Positions 44,709 to 54,611 of a stretch of DNA of 64,000 nt are shown here, one piece after another. The position numbers and the translations under genes were made by a program. Source of the DNA: Clostridium culturomicium (GTDB taxonomy: Bacteria; Bacillota; Clostridia; Clostridiales; Clostridiaceae); the NCBI RefSeq assembly GCF_000821305.1, contig NZ_CCXK01000015.1, forward strand, positions 2,528-66,527. Direction: 5' to 3'. Each line of letters starts with the position of its first letter. Position 1 is the stretch's first letter. The notes under the pieces were generated by a model. It made no database searches. It saw nothing but the letters and a program-made list of their open reading frames with translations, and was not told the origin of the DNA.

Positions 44709-45518
44709 TTACTTTTTCTCCATATCCTTCGATTTGTTCATACATTTTTCCATTGCATCTATCACTGCTGCTCTAAACCCATTTTGTTCAAGAGCTTTTA
44801 CAGCCTCTATTGTTGTTCCACCAGGCGAACAGACCATATCCTTTAATTCACCAGGATGTTTTCCTGTTTCTAACACCATTTTTGCTGATCCAAGTAATGC
44901 TTGTGCAGCAAATTTATATGCCTTCTCTCTAGGCATTCCACCTAAAACTGCCCCATCAGCCATGGCTTCTATCATCATAAAAACATAGGCTGGTGCAGAT
45001 CCGCTTGCACCTATAACAGAATGAATTAAATACTCTGGAAGTATTTCTGCCTTTCCAAAGCTTTCAAATATTTTTTTCACTGATAGAATTTCATCTTCTG
45101 TTACTCTGTCATTACAGCAAAGGCTGCTCATACCTTCACCTACAAGAGAAGGTGTATTTGGCATTGCTCTTACAATTTTATATTTATTTTGAAGGATATC
45201 CTCCATTTCATTTATAGTAATTCCAGCTGCTATTGAAATAACTATTGTGTCTTTATTTATATATTCTTTTATTTCATTTAATACCTTTAAAAATATATTA
45301 GGTTTAACTGCTATAAATAGAATATCCATGCTTTCAGCAAGCTCTTTTGCTGAATTACTAATCTGTACCCCATATTCACCTTGAGTTATTTTTAATTTCT
45401 CAACATGAGGTCCATAAATAAATATATTTTCAGCTGCTATTAATTTAGAATTTAATATTCCTCCTATAATAGCCTTTGCCATGTTTCCTGCTCCTATAAA
45501 CCCTATTCTCTTATTCAT
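44709..45518 (-). CDS. proC: pyrroline-5-carboxylate reductase
   Basis: The 269-residue product catalyses the last step of proline synthesis, NAD(P)H-dependent reduction of 1-pyrroline-5-carboxylate. The N-terminal Rossmann motif GFIGAGNMAKAIIGG (residues 6-20), AVKPN near 71 and the C-terminal signature region CSPGGTTIEAVKALE near 235 are intact, and the length is standard. It lies 13 bases after a cupin regulator gene and 13 bases before the large dynamin-like gene, so they may be cotranscribed. It could also process ornithine-derived intermediates. Confidence 0.94.
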   Translation of the reverse strand: MNKRIGFIGAGNMAKAIIGGILNSKLIAAENIFIYGPHVEKLKITQGEYGVQISNSAKELAESMDILFIAVKPNIFLKVLNEIKEYINKDTIVISIAAGITINEMEDILQNKYKIVRAMPNTPSLVGEGMSSLCCNDRVTEDEILSVKKIFESFGKAEILPEYLIHSVIGASGSAPAYVFMMIEAMADGAVLGGMPREKAYKFAAQALLGSAKMVLETGKHPGELKDMVCSPGGTTIEAVKALEQNGFRAAVIDAMEKCMNKSKDMEKK

Positions 45519-45531
45519 GTCATCCTCCTGA

Positions 45532-46119
45532 CTATACTCTTCCGTTGTTTATAGAACTAATATCTCTTCTTGTGTTAACTAATAATATTTTTCCCATTTT
45601 ATTAGTATTATTTATATAACAATGATTTTTTCCACCATCAAAATGAGCTGTATCTCCTGGATAAAGACTGTATTCAGATCCATTTACAAATAGTGTTATA
45701 ATCCCTTCCAATACATAAACAAACTCTTCTCCCTCATGGTTATACTCTTGTATCTCACCTCTGCTAAATGGTAATATGTCTATTATTCTTGGTAATATCT
45801 CTTTTCCTTCAATATCATTTGATAATACATAATTTATATAATTAGAATCATCTAATTTATAAATATCTCTTTCGTAACTTCTCTTAATAAAGTTTTCTCT
45901 CTTTTTAATCGTACCTAGTAAAAAATATGATAAATCTACCTCTAATGCCTCTGCAATATTTAGTAATGAATCAGTAGCCACACTTGTTAGTCCTCTTTCT
46001 AGTTGTGACAAAAATCCAGTAGACAAGTCAGTTTTCTCACTCAATTCTTTTAATGTCATCTTCTTATTAATTCTAAGGTCTTTAATTCTGCTACCTATAA
46101 CTTTATTCAATTCCCCCAC
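45532..46119 (-). CDS. XRE-family regulator with C-terminal cupin domain
   Basis: The 195-residue product has an N-terminal helix-turn-helix (about residues 8-63, MTLKELSEKTDLSTGFLSQ) and a C-terminal cupin sensor domain (about 112-182, with HEGEEFVYVLEG and GDTAHFDGGKNHC). PuuR/SutR-type regulators of this design respond to small metabolites, often amino acids or polyamines. It lies between two amino-acid permease genes and proC on the same strand, so it probably controls amino-acid uptake or metabolism. GAGGTG precedes the start. Confidence 0.88.
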   Translation of the reverse strand: MGELNKVIGSRIKDLRINKKMTLKELSEKTDLSTGFLSQLERGLTSVATDSLLNIAEALEVDLSYFLLGTIKKRENFIKRSYERDIYKLDDSNYINYVLSNDIEGKEILPRIIDILPFSRGEIQEYNHEGEEFVYVLEGIITLFVNGSEYSLYPGDTAHFDGGKNHCYINNTNKMGKILLVNTRRDISSINNGRV

Positions 46120-46262
46120 CTCGTATTTTTTACTTATATTAATATTATTACCTATGTATAATTTCTTGTCTAGTTACATTTCTATTAATTGATAAATCAT
46201 TGATAAAAAAATATATATTTCCATACGATCAACTATATATTAAAAGAATTTACGTATAAATA

Positions 46263-46299
46263 AGCTATTCTAACGAAACTTGTCCTCATTAGAATAGCT
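46263..46299 (-). terminator. terminator downstream of the first permease
   Basis: AGCTATTCTAA pairs with TTAGAATAGCT around a 15-base loop, with a T-containing stretch after it on the minus strand. It separates the permease from the regulator gene. Confidence 0.65.
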
Positions 46300-46325
46300 C
46301 TCAAATTAATTAATATTAAATATAA

Positions 46326-47858
46326 TTACTTGTTATCATAAATTAAATTTTCATTACTTAAATCTTTTTCATATTTTCCATACATAGTTAAGGCTATTAT
46401 TATGAAAAATACTGGTCCTGCAATACTCCAAAGTGTCTTCGAAACATTTCCATTAATAGCTGGCTCAACAATTGAAAATAGATTTGCAAAAACTACTAAC
46501 CCAGTAACCACCCAGGTAATTACTATAGTACTAAATTTATTTTTAAAAACAACGTAAGGCTTATGTATCTCTTCTTTTCTTTTAAATCCAATAAATGCTG
46601 CTGAAATAAACATATATGGTAATGTCATTGCCACATTTGTCATTGCCACAAGTATATCAAAAAATTCTGCCATGACATCTCCACCAAATGCAACTAATAA
46701 TACTATTACAATTGTAGTTACCCCTTGGAGTATCATTGCTTTTACAGGCATTCCATCCTTCAATTCAGTAATCTTATCTGGAAGCAACCCTTTTGGGCAT
46801 CCAGCAATAAGCTGTTTTAATGGAGCAAAAGTTAATGTGAAAAATGCTCCTGCCATGGATAGAACCATAGAAATCCCTACTATTCTGGCAGTCCAGTTTC
46901 CAATATTCATACACATTGATTCTGTAGCTCCAAAAGCTGCCCCAATTTGATATCCTAAGTTATTCATTATTAAATAAGTTGCATTTCCCAAATTGATAAC
47001 TTCTCCATATTGCCCTGTAATACCTAAGATAGCCTCCCAATTTGTAAATATACCAACTGCAAAAATACCAATGGCATAACCAGTTCCAATAATCACTGAT
47101 GCTATTAAAAGACCCTTTGGAAAGTTTTTTTCTGGATTCTCTGTTTTATCAACAAGACCACCTATAACTTCAATTCCGCCAAAAGCAAATAAAGTAAACA
47201 CTAAAAAAGATAGCATTGACAATGGATTTTGGTAACCTGGGTTTGGTGACGTTACAACTGCTGATAAATCCTTAAAAGGCTGAGCAAGTTGTCCACCATT
47301 TCCTATCAGTACTAATAAGCCTCCACCTATTAATATCAGGTTTAAAGCCATAACAGCTACCCCACCAACTGATGTTACCTTCTTTACTTTATCTATACCC
47401 TTTGCAGATATAAAAGTTACTGTTGCAATCCATAGTGATGCTAAAACTCCCAACGTCTTTGTACTGCTTAAGCCAAATAAGGACCAAGTACCTGTGGTAT
47501 CTGTACCAAACACAGCATTTGATAGTGGTATCCAAATTGCAGTAGATAAATTAACCATTAAAATAACAATTGATGCATACCACATTACAGTTACAACAAA
47601 AGCATATTTAGAATTCACAGATTTCTCCATCCAAGAGTAAATTCCCCCACTTTTATTCTTAAAGGCAGCTCCATACTCTGCCATCATAAAAGCAAAAGGT
47701 ATAAAGAACAATAGAACAGATACCAAGAAGAATGGTATTGCACTATATCCCATTAAGTAAAATGAACGAGGCATATTGTTAAAGCCATAAACCGTTGTAA
47801 ATGTCATTAAAATAAGAGCCCTCATTGATATGGTCTTTTTCTTTTGTGTTTCAGTCAT
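46326..47858 (-). CDS. yjeM: YjeM-type amino-acid permease (APC superfamily), copy 1
   Basis: The 510-residue protein has about 12 membrane segments. It carries the YjeM-like N-terminal sequence (TTVYGFNNMPRSFYLMGYS) and the conserved FAFGGIEVIGGLVDKTENPEKNFPKG near residue 235. It belongs to the glutamate:GABA antiporter-like branch of APC transporters; the substrate is not established. A paralogue of nearly the same length lies directly upstream. The adjacent XRE-cupin regulator and proC suggest an amino-acid context. Confidence 0.87.
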   Translation of the reverse strand: MTETQKKKTISMRALILMTFTTVYGFNNMPRSFYLMGYSAIPFFLVSVLLFFIPFAFMMAEYGAAFKNKSGGIYSWMEKSVNSKYAFVVTVMWYASIVILMVNLSTAIWIPLSNAVFGTDTTGTWSLFGLSSTKTLGVLASLWIATVTFISAKGIDKVKKVTSVGGVAVMALNLILIGGGLLVLIGNGGQLAQPFKDLSAVVTSPNPGYQNPLSMLSFLVFTLFAFGGIEVIGGLVDKTENPEKNFPKGLLIASVIIGTGYAIGIFAVGIFTNWEAILGITGQYGEVINLGNATYLIMNNLGYQIGAAFGATESMCMNIGNWTARIVGISMVLSMAGAFFTLTFAPLKQLIAGCPKGLLPDKITELKDGMPVKAMILQGVTTIVIVLLVAFGGDVMAEFFDILVAMTNVAMTLPYMFISAAFIGFKRKEEIHKPYVVFKNKFSTIVITWVVTGLVVFANLFSIVEPAINGNVSKTLWSIAGPVFFIIIALTMYGKYEKDLSNENLIYDNK

Positions 47859-47990
47859 TTTTTCCCTTCTTTCTAAGCAAATTTTATCGCATGTGACTAT
47901 TATATCTATATTGGCAAGTTTTTCAAGGAAAACAATAAATCTCTATTGTAAATCTTTTTTAGTTCGAATGCATATGAGGGTTTCTTTAAG

Positions 47991-48027
47991 AAAAAAAGCT
48001 AAGGCACTTTCGCCTTAGCTTTTTTTC
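47991..48027 (-). terminator. terminator of the upstream permease gene
   Basis: AGCTAAGGC pairs with GCCTTAGCT around five bases, with seven A or T on both sides. It lies just after the stop of the gene at 48031. Confidence 0.9.
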
Positions 48028-48030
48028 TAA

Positions 48031-49548
48031 TTATTTTATCTTTCCTGATTTTTGCAACTTTTCATATCTGCTGAATAAAACAAGGGCAAATACAGAAAAG
48101 ACTACTGGTCCTGCAATACTCCACACTGTTTTAGCAATGTCACCATTCATTGCAGGTTCAATAATTGAAAATATATTAGCAAAACCAACAATTAACGTTA
48201 CTACAACTGTAAATAAAATTGTAACACCATTACTTTTAAATATTTCAAAAGGTTTGTTAATTTCTTTTTTTCTTTTAAATGATATAAATGCACCTGATAA
48301 AAACATGTATGGAATAGTCATCGCCACGTTAGTCATTGCAACTAAAATATCAAAAAATTTAGCCATGGATTCCCCACCAAAGGATACCGCGATAATTATA
48401 ACAATAACAACAATAGCCTGAACTGTCATAGCATTTAAAGGCATACCATCTTTAGTTGTTGCTATATAATCTGGGAACAAGCCTTTTGGTGCACCTGCAA
48501 TTAACTGTTTAAGCGGAGCATAGGTCATTGTGAAAAATGCACCTGTTAGAGCAAAAAGCATTGATAATCCAACGAATCTAGCTATCCAGTTTCCGATTTG
48601 AACACAAACAGCTTGTGAAGCTCCAAAAGCTGCTCCTAATTGATATCCAAGGTTATTCATAATTAAATAAGAAACGTTCCCCATGGTAATTATATCTCCG
48701 TATTTACCATTTGCTCCAAGAATATCATTCCAGTTTGTAAATACTCCTGTACAAAAGATTCCAACAGCATATCCAATTGCTATAACAATAGCAGATAAAG
48801 CCAATCCCTTTGGAAAGTTTTTTTCTGGTTCCTCTGTTTGGTCAACAAGACCTCCAACAACTTCGATACCACCAAAAGCAAAAATAGCAAATACTAAAAA
48901 AGACATTATTGATATCAATGTTTGATATGCTGGGTTAGGTGATGTTACAAATGTTGCCATTCCTTCGATAGGTTGTGCAAGCTTTCCACCATTACCTATT
49001 AATATTGCAATAGCCCCAACTAATAAAAGTACATTTAGTCCTGCTACTGCAGTACCTCCAACTGAAGTAATTTTTTTTATTTTTTCAATTCCCTTAGTAG
49101 ATATAAATGTTACAAATATAATCCATAATACTCCTAAGACACCTAAAGTCTTTGTTGCACTCAACCCAAATAATGACCAAGTGCTGGTCTTATCTATCCC
49201 TGAGATGGCATTGGATAAAGGTACCCATATCCCTGAAGATACGTTAACCATCCAAATTACCGCTGATGTGTACCACATAAAAGTTCCAACAAAGGCATAC
49301 TTCGCATTAACGGATTTTTCCATCCAGGAATATATTCCTCCTGTTTCATTTTTAAATGCAGCTCCATACTCAGCCATCATGAATGCAAATGGTATAAAGA
49401 ATAAAATTGCTGCTCCAACGAAAAATGTTATTGAGCCATAAGACATTAAATAGAATGATCTTGGCATATTGTTAAAACCATAAACTGAAGTGAAAATCAT
49501 TAATATAAGTGCTGTTAAGGATAGTTTTCCTCCATTATTTGATGACAT
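48031..49548 (-). CDS. yjeM: YjeM-type amino-acid permease (APC superfamily), copy 2
   Basis: The ATG at 49548 follows AAAGGAGG by eight bases, so the product is 505 residues; the longer reading would include the ribosome-binding site. About 12 membrane segments and family motifs are shared with the downstream copy (SVYGFNNMPRSFYLMSYG, FAFGGIEVVGGLVDQTEEP). The two permeases are tandem duplicates but have separate terminators. Different substrate preference or regulation is plausible but not visible in the sequence. Confidence 0.88.
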   Translation of the reverse strand: MSSNNGGKLSLTALILMIFTSVYGFNNMPRSFYLMSYGSITFFVGAAILFFIPFAFMMAEYGAAFKNETGGIYSWMEKSVNAKYAFVGTFMWYTSAVIWMVNVSSGIWVPLSNAISGIDKTSTWSLFGLSATKTLGVLGVLWIIFVTFISTKGIEKIKKITSVGGTAVAGLNVLLLVGAIAILIGNGGKLAQPIEGMATFVTSPNPAYQTLISIMSFLVFAIFAFGGIEVVGGLVDQTEEPEKNFPKGLALSAIVIAIGYAVGIFCTGVFTNWNDILGANGKYGDIITMGNVSYLIMNNLGYQLGAAFGASQAVCVQIGNWIARFVGLSMLFALTGAFFTMTYAPLKQLIAGAPKGLFPDYIATTKDGMPLNAMTVQAIVVIVIIIAVSFGGESMAKFFDILVAMTNVAMTIPYMFLSGAFISFKRKKEINKPFEIFKSNGVTILFTVVVTLIVGFANIFSIIEPAMNGDIAKTVWSIAGPVVFSVFALVLFSRYEKLQKSGKIK

Positions 49549-49685
49549 TATATTTCCTCCTTTGTATTGCAACTGATTTGGTAACATAGTTTTTCCTTAC
49601 CAAGACAGCTATCTTAACTTATTGTTTCACTTCATAGAATAATTATGTACTACCCTTTTTAAAATCTGACACCAATTTAAATATA

Positions 49686-49728
49686 AAAAACCTCAATACG
49701 TGACAACTTATATCATGTATTGAGGTTT
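49686..49728 (-). terminator. terminator of the aminopeptidase gene
   Basis: On the minus strand AAACCTCAATACATGA pairs with TCACGTATTGAGGTTT around a short loop, followed by TTTT. Confidence 0.85.
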
Positions 49729-49754
49729 AATTCTATAGATTATTTATATTATTT

Positions 49755-51527
49755 TTATATTGCCTTTGTAACTTCTTTTAACCATGCTGTTTCTTCTTCA
49801 TTTAATGATGGACTTAATTTTTCAAATACTTCCTTATGATAAGCATTTATTAAATCTATTTCTTCTGAAGTTAACATATCAACTTTAATTGCATCTAAGT
49901 CATATGGACATAGAGTTAAGTTTTTAAAACAGAAGAAGTTACCAAATTCAGTACTGAACTTAGGTTGTACTGCAACTAAGTTTTCTATTCTTATGCCGTG
50001 GCTTCCTGCTCTATAAACTCCTGGCTCATTAGAAATAACCATTCCAACTTCTAATGGTACTTGAACATAATTCTTTCCGATAGACATTGGGCCTTCATGA
50101 ATATTTAAGAAGAATCCGACTCCATGTCCTGTTCCATGGTTAAAGTCTATTCCTCTGCTCCAAATATCTTTTCTAGCTAAAACATCTAGGTGACATCCAG
50201 CAGTTCCTTCTCTAAATATTGCATTTCCAAGACTTAAGTGACACTTAAGAGTTAATGTGTAATCTTCTCTCTCCTGCTCTGTTAATTCTCCTAATGCAAA
50301 AGTTCTTGTTATATCTGTAGTTCCATCTAAATATTGTCCACCTGAATCTAATAAGAATAACCCCTTTGGCTCAAGAGTTAAATTCGTATCTGGTTCAGCT
50401 TTATAGTGATTCATTGCTCCATGTGGGCCATAACCTGCTATAGTATCAAAGCTTGGATAAAGGAAATCTTCCCCCATTTGTCTAAACTCTAAAACTTTAT
50501 CTCCAGCAGACATTTCTGTAATTTCTATTTTACCAATGTTTTCTTTAAGCCACTTTGCAAATCTAACAACAGCTACTCCATCTTTAACGTGAGCATTTTC
50601 CATACACCTTAACTCAGTTTCATTCTTCTTAGCTTTAAGATCTGTAGTAATATCTCTTTTCTCTATAATTTTTACATCATCAGCTATTGCTTCCTTAAGC
50701 CATACATTTGTTTTGCTTGGATCGTAAACTAATGAACCTCTAACGCCTTTAATATCTTCAACAATATCATCATAGCCTTTAACCTCAACATTAGCTTTTG
50801 TTAGATAAGATTTAACCTCATCAGTAATCTTAGCTTCATCAACATATAAAGTACAATTATCTCCAGCCATTAAGAAATAGCTTAAGAATACAGGATTACC
50901 AACTACATCTTCACCCCTTAAATTTAAAAGCCATGCAATATCATCTATAGATGCTAATAGGAAGTTATCTGCTTTTATTTTATTTATACCTTCTTTAACC
51001 TCCGATATTTTATCCGAAGCACTTTTTCCAGTGTATTTTTCATCAAAAATAAATATTTCATTTTTAGGCATATCAGGTCTTCCTTGCCATAAGCCTTCAA
51101 ATATATCCTCAACTGGCATTATATTTATGTCTTTTCCACTAAATTCATCTTTTAATCTTTCTAAGCTTGAAACAGTAAATACTTTGCTATTAAAGCTTAC
51201 AGTTCCACCATCTTGTATGTTATCAAATATCCATTGTGTGTAAGTTTTTACTCCTGGTTCACCCATTTTTTCTAAGATAACTTCTGAACCCTTTAGCTGG
51301 TCTGCCGCCTGCAAGAAATATCTTCCGTCTGTCCAAAGATGAGCTTCATCCTTTGTTATTACTACAGTTCCTGCAGAACCAGTAAATCCTGAAATCCATG
51401 CTCTTACTCTGAAATACTCACTAACATATTCACTCCCATGGTTATCTGAGCTTGGAATTATGAATACATCAATACCTCTTTCGCTCATGACTTTTCTTAG
51501 ACTTGCTATTCTTGAGTTAATATCCAA
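49755..51527 (-). CDS. Xaa-Pro aminopeptidase (M24B family)
   Basis: The 590-residue product removes N-terminal residues preceding proline from peptides in the cytoplasm. It has the long three-domain form: two creatinase-like N-terminal domains (about 5-135 and 150-305) and the pita-bread catalytic domain (about 310-540). Metal ligands are in place: the aspartates of LLDSGG and DGTTDITR, the histidine of FNHGTGHGVG, and the glutamates of ISNEPGVY and HGIRIEN. It is a single gene with its own terminator. Confidence 0.93.
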   Translation of the reverse strand: MDINSRIASLRKVMSERGIDVFIIPSSDNHGSEYVSEYFRVRAWISGFTGSAGTVVITKDEAHLWTDGRYFLQAADQLKGSEVILEKMGEPGVKTYTQWIFDNIQDGGTVSFNSKVFTVSSLERLKDEFSGKDINIMPVEDIFEGLWQGRPDMPKNEIFIFDEKYTGKSASDKISEVKEGINKIKADNFLLASIDDIAWLLNLRGEDVVGNPVFLSYFLMAGDNCTLYVDEAKITDEVKSYLTKANVEVKGYDDIVEDIKGVRGSLVYDPSKTNVWLKEAIADDVKIIEKRDITTDLKAKKNETELRCMENAHVKDGVAVVRFAKWLKENIGKIEITEMSAGDKVLEFRQMGEDFLYPSFDTIAGYGPHGAMNHYKAEPDTNLTLEPKGLFLLDSGGQYLDGTTDITRTFALGELTEQEREDYTLTLKCHLSLGNAIFREGTAGCHLDVLARKDIWSRGIDFNHGTGHGVGFFLNIHEGPMSIGKNYVQVPLEVGMVISNEPGVYRAGSHGIRIENLVAVQPKFSTEFGNFFCFKNLTLCPYDLDAIKVDMLTSEEIDLINAYHKEVFEKLSPSLNEEETAWLKEVTKAI

Positions 51528-51599
51528 TATAATCGCCCCTTACATAAATATTTTATTGTTATAAACTTTACCTTATCTTATTAGATAGAGCAAGTGTTC

Positions 51600-52454
51600 T
51601 TAACTTTGTGTATAATAAGCAATTCCAACAGCTTTAGGTCCAACATGGCAGCCTATAACTGGTCCAATGCATTGAATCTCAGCATCAATATTTAATACCT
51701 CTTTTACTTTAGCTGCTAAAGCTTCTCCTTCTTCTTCACAATTAATATGATGAACAATTAAATTCCCAAAACCTTTTTCCTGAAAATCAAGAGCTGCTTT
51801 TTCAAGCATCTTATCTATAGCTTTATTCTTAGTTCTAACCTTGCCAAATACCTCTGTGGTTCCATTTTCAACAGTCAAAATAGGTCTTATCTGAAGAAGT
51901 CCGCCAAATAAAGCTGTTGCTCCACCAATACGACCACCTTTTTTCAAGTATTCAAGGGTATCCGGTATAAATAGAAATCGGCTTTTTCCCTTAACAGCTT
52001 CTACTGCTTTTAAAACCTCTTCCATAGATTTCCCTTCAATTACTGCTTCTGCTGCTGCAAGCACAGCATACCCCATCTGCATGCAATTAGACTCAGAATC
52101 AATTACCTCTAGTCTTCTTTCAGGGTACTTTTCCTCAAGCATGGTTCTAATTATCTGATTACATGTAGAATAAGTTCCACTCATGTTTGATGAAATAAAA
52201 ATCCCTATGGCATCATTTCCTGATGCCATAATATTATCAAAAGCATTATATAAATCTTCTATTGTAGGTTGTGAAGAAGTTGGTATGGAATCCAATTTGC
52301 CCAGCTTTTCATAGAATTCATCATTATTAATTTCTACTTCCTTCTGTCCTTTTCCTTCCATAACTATCCCTAAAGATACTACTGCTATATCATACTTTTC
52401 AAGCAGTTCTTTGGGTATATAGCTAGTGCTGTCTGTCACAATTTTAATTCCCAT
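51600..52454 (-). CDS. DegV-family fatty-acid-binding protein
   Basis: The 284-residue product begins with the DegV signature IVTDSTSYIPKELLEKY and includes TSQPTIEDL near residue 58, SSNMSGTYS near 88 and the lysine/glycine motif LKKGGRIGG near 170. DegV proteins bind a fatty acid between two domains. In Firmicutes the homologue FakB presents it to FakA kinase, but no fakA is present in the window, so the partner must be elsewhere if used. It is monocistronic. Confidence 0.92.
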   Translation of the reverse strand: MGIKIVTDSTSYIPKELLEKYDIAVVSLGIVMEGKGQKEVEINNDEFYEKLGKLDSIPTSSQPTIEDLYNAFDNIMASGNDAIGIFISSNMSGTYSTCNQIIRTMLEEKYPERRLEVIDSESNCMQMGYAVLAAAEAVIEGKSMEEVLKAVEAVKGKSRFLFIPDTLEYLKKGGRIGGATALFGGLLQIRPILTVENGTTEVFGKVRTKNKAIDKMLEKAALDFQEKGFGNLIVHHINCEEEGEALAAKVKEVLNIDAEIQCIGPVIGCHVGPKAVGIAYYTQS

Positions 52455-52562
52455 CTTCGTCCTCCGTATTTAATATTTCATTTAATATTTCATTTAGTAT
52501 TCTTCAATATGTGTTGCTTTTATATAATATCAACACAATTGTAAATAATATACTATTAAGCA

Positions 52563-53153
52563 TTATACCACTTCCAATGGAATTATGCTGTCTATATAAA
52601 AATATCCACTTTGATTTTTAATTATACTTAAGTCTGCATTCCTAGAACCGAATTTCCAATATACATCTAGGTTACCCTCTAAGATATATACATACATGGC
52701 TCTAACTATTCCTCCATGAGTGCACACAAGAATATTCTCTCCTGTTTCCTCTTTTAAATTCTCCATAAAAGCTTCAACCCTCAAATATGAATCTCTAAAG
52801 CTTTCTCCACCACAAGGTCTGAAGTCCTTCCAGTCATCATTCCAGGCAATGCATTCTTCTGCAAACTCTTTTTCTATCTCTTTAAAGTTCTTACCTTCAA
52901 AAACGCCAAAATTTCTTTCTCTCAGTCTTTCATCAACAAAAACCTCTTCAATTGTATTAATGTACTTTAACGTTTCTCCAGCTCTTTTTAAATCACTGCA
53001 ATAAACCTTATCAAATTTAATATCTTTAAGGCGTTCACCTAATACCTTTGCCTGGCTTACCCCTAAATCAGTAAGGCCACAATCCAAAGCTCCATAATAT
53101 GTACCCTTTAAATTTTCTTCTGTCTGACCATGTCTTACAACATAAATATTCAC
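52563..53153 (-). CDS. cobC: histidine phosphatase, probable alpha-ribazole phosphatase CobC
   Basis: The 196-residue product has the phosphoglycerate-mutase-type catalytic motif RHGQTEEN (residues 7-14), ERNFGVFEG near 83 and the second catalytic histidine in CTHGG near 148. On its own it would be a generic phosphatase. It lies 20 bases after cobT, so the likely substrate is alpha-ribazole 5'-phosphate in cobalamin lower-ligand assembly. The gene pair sits about 2 kb from the eut operon, whose ammonia-lyase needs adenosylcobalamin. Confidence 0.82.
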   Translation of the reverse strand: MNIYVVRHGQTEENLKGTYYGALDCGLTDLGVSQAKVLGERLKDIKFDKVYCSDLKRAGETLKYINTIEEVFVDERLRERNFGVFEGKNFKEIEKEFAEECIAWNDDWKDFRPCGGESFRDSYLRVEAFMENLKEETGENILVCTHGGIVRAMYVYILEGNLDVYWKFGSRNADLSIIKNQSGYFYIDSIIPLEVV

Positions 53154-53173
53154 AGCTTTTTCCCTGCACTTTC

Positions 53174-54250
53174 CTACTCTGTTTCTCTTATATCAATATA
53201 ATCACTTTCATCCACACCTGATTCACTGAAGGATGCCATATTACTCATAGTGTATATTGCTCCCTCAATTATACCGAAAGCAATTGGACATCCTGTTCCT
53301 TCACCAAGTCTCATGCCTAAATTAAATAATGGCTGAACACCCAATGCTTCCATTGCAAACTGAGCCCCAGGTTCAGCAGATAAATGTGATCCAAGCATGT
53401 ATTCTCCTGCTTTAGGACATAACCCCTTAGCACATAAGGCAGCTGCCGAAGAAATTAATCCATCTATCACCACTGGAATTCTAAACAATGCTCCGCCTAA
53501 AAACACACCACATAAACCGGCAATATCTAATCCCCCTACTTTGGTTAATACATCTAATGCATCCTCTACCTTAGGTTTATTAACTTCTATTGCTTTTTTC
53601 ACCATTCTCCTTTTATGAGCAAGACCATCATCTGTTAATCCAGACCCTTTACCTACTATAAGATCACTATCTATTCCAGAAAATACGCTTATTATCGCTG
53701 CTGATGTAGTAGTGTTCCCAACTCCCATTTCACCAGTTCCAATTAAATCATAACCACGTTCCTTTAAATCCCTAACAGTTTCAATTCCAACTTTAATGGC
53801 TTTAACAACTTCTTCCCTAGTCATTGCAGGACCCTGAGTCATATTTCTTGTACCATAACTTATCTTTTTGTTTACTATTTTAGGATTATCAAAATCCTTA
53901 TCTACACCAATATCAATAAGTTCAACATCACTGTTATAGTACTCACTAAGTTTACAAACAGCTGTAGTTCCATCTGCTATGTTCTGTGTTACTATTGCCG
54001 TTACTTCTCTAGGACAAGAAGAAACTCCTTCTCTTTCAATACCGTTGTCTGCACACATTACCACAATTGTTTTTTTATTTATTTTTTTAATTGTTTTGCC
54101 TTTTATTCCACTTAGCTTTACAACTAAATCTTCTAAAACCCCTAAACTCCCTATAGGTTTGCTTAAATGATCTAAATAACGTTTAGCTGCAGCCATTGCA
54201 TCCTTATCTAAACCTTCAATTGAGTTAAGCATTATTTTTAAGTCTTCCAT
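53174..54250 (-). CDS. cobT: nicotinate-nucleotide--dimethylbenzimidazole phosphoribosyltransferase
   Basis: The start is the ATG at 54250 (MEDLKIMLNSIEGL), preceded by a G-rich site, giving 358 residues. The product transfers phosphoribose from nicotinate mononucleotide to dimethylbenzimidazole, giving alpha-ribazole phosphate for cobamide assembly. Family motifs are clear: CADNGIEREGVSSCP near residue 68, GTGEMGVGNTTTSAA near 157 and GMRLGEGTGCP near 300, including the catalytic glutamate. It is cotranscribed with cobC. Some homologues accept other benzimidazole or purine bases. Confidence 0.95.
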   Translation of the reverse strand: MEDLKIMLNSIEGLDKDAMAAAKRYLDHLSKPIGSLGVLEDLVVKLSGIKGKTIKKINKKTIVVMCADNGIEREGVSSCPREVTAIVTQNIADGTTAVCKLSEYYNSDVELIDIGVDKDFDNPKIVNKKISYGTRNMTQGPAMTREEVVKAIKVGIETVRDLKERGYDLIGTGEMGVGNTTTSAAIISVFSGIDSDLIVGKGSGLTDDGLAHKRRMVKKAIEVNKPKVEDALDVLTKVGGLDIAGLCGVFLGGALFRIPVVIDGLISSAAALCAKGLCPKAGEYMLGSHLSAEPGAQFAMEALGVQPLFNLGMRLGEGTGCPIAFGIIEGAIYTMSNMASFSESGVDESDYIDIRETE

Positions 54251-54428
54251 AATATCCCCCCGCTTATAATTAAAAATTAAGAATGACCAAATTAAAAATT
54301 TATCTTGATAAATCATATTAAATAACTGATAATATTGCTGATAACAATTATCAATTTATTTTTTATTTGTCTCTTTCTCTATTTTAACTTATTAACTTGA
54401 AAAATTTAACTCATTAAACCGAATTTAA

Positions 54429-54602
54429 TGTAAAGTTCATATTAACCAAATCGTAAATTGGAAATATAACTTAATGAAATGCCTTCTCATATTCATTTGA
54501 AGGGGTGCTCTACTGAGTAAGTTCGAGTAATTAAATCAAAGATGCACGCAGTGAAAGTTCTGCTGACCAAATCGTAGATTTGGAGCATCACTTTTAGACT
54601 AT
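54429..54602 (+). repeat. cluster of dispersed palindromic repeats, copies 6-8
   Basis: Three core units follow one another. A degraded unit lies at 54429-54478 (AACCAAATCGTAAATTGGA). A unit near 54516-54549 (GAGTAAGTTCGAGTAATTAA) is cut short. The third, near 54560-54597, reads GACCAAATCGTAGATTTGGA then GCATCACTT. A flanking arm (CCTTCTCATATTC) resembles copy 1. The remainder of the 54251-54632 gap is AT-rich with no other recognisable feature. Confidence 0.7.
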
Positions 54603-54611
54603 TACTTAAAT

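Noticed and set aside
53174..54428. Cobalamin riboswitch upstream of cobT
   Set aside because: The region before 54250 lacks a recognisable B12-box and multi-stem leader; it is AT-rich and grades into dispersed repeats.
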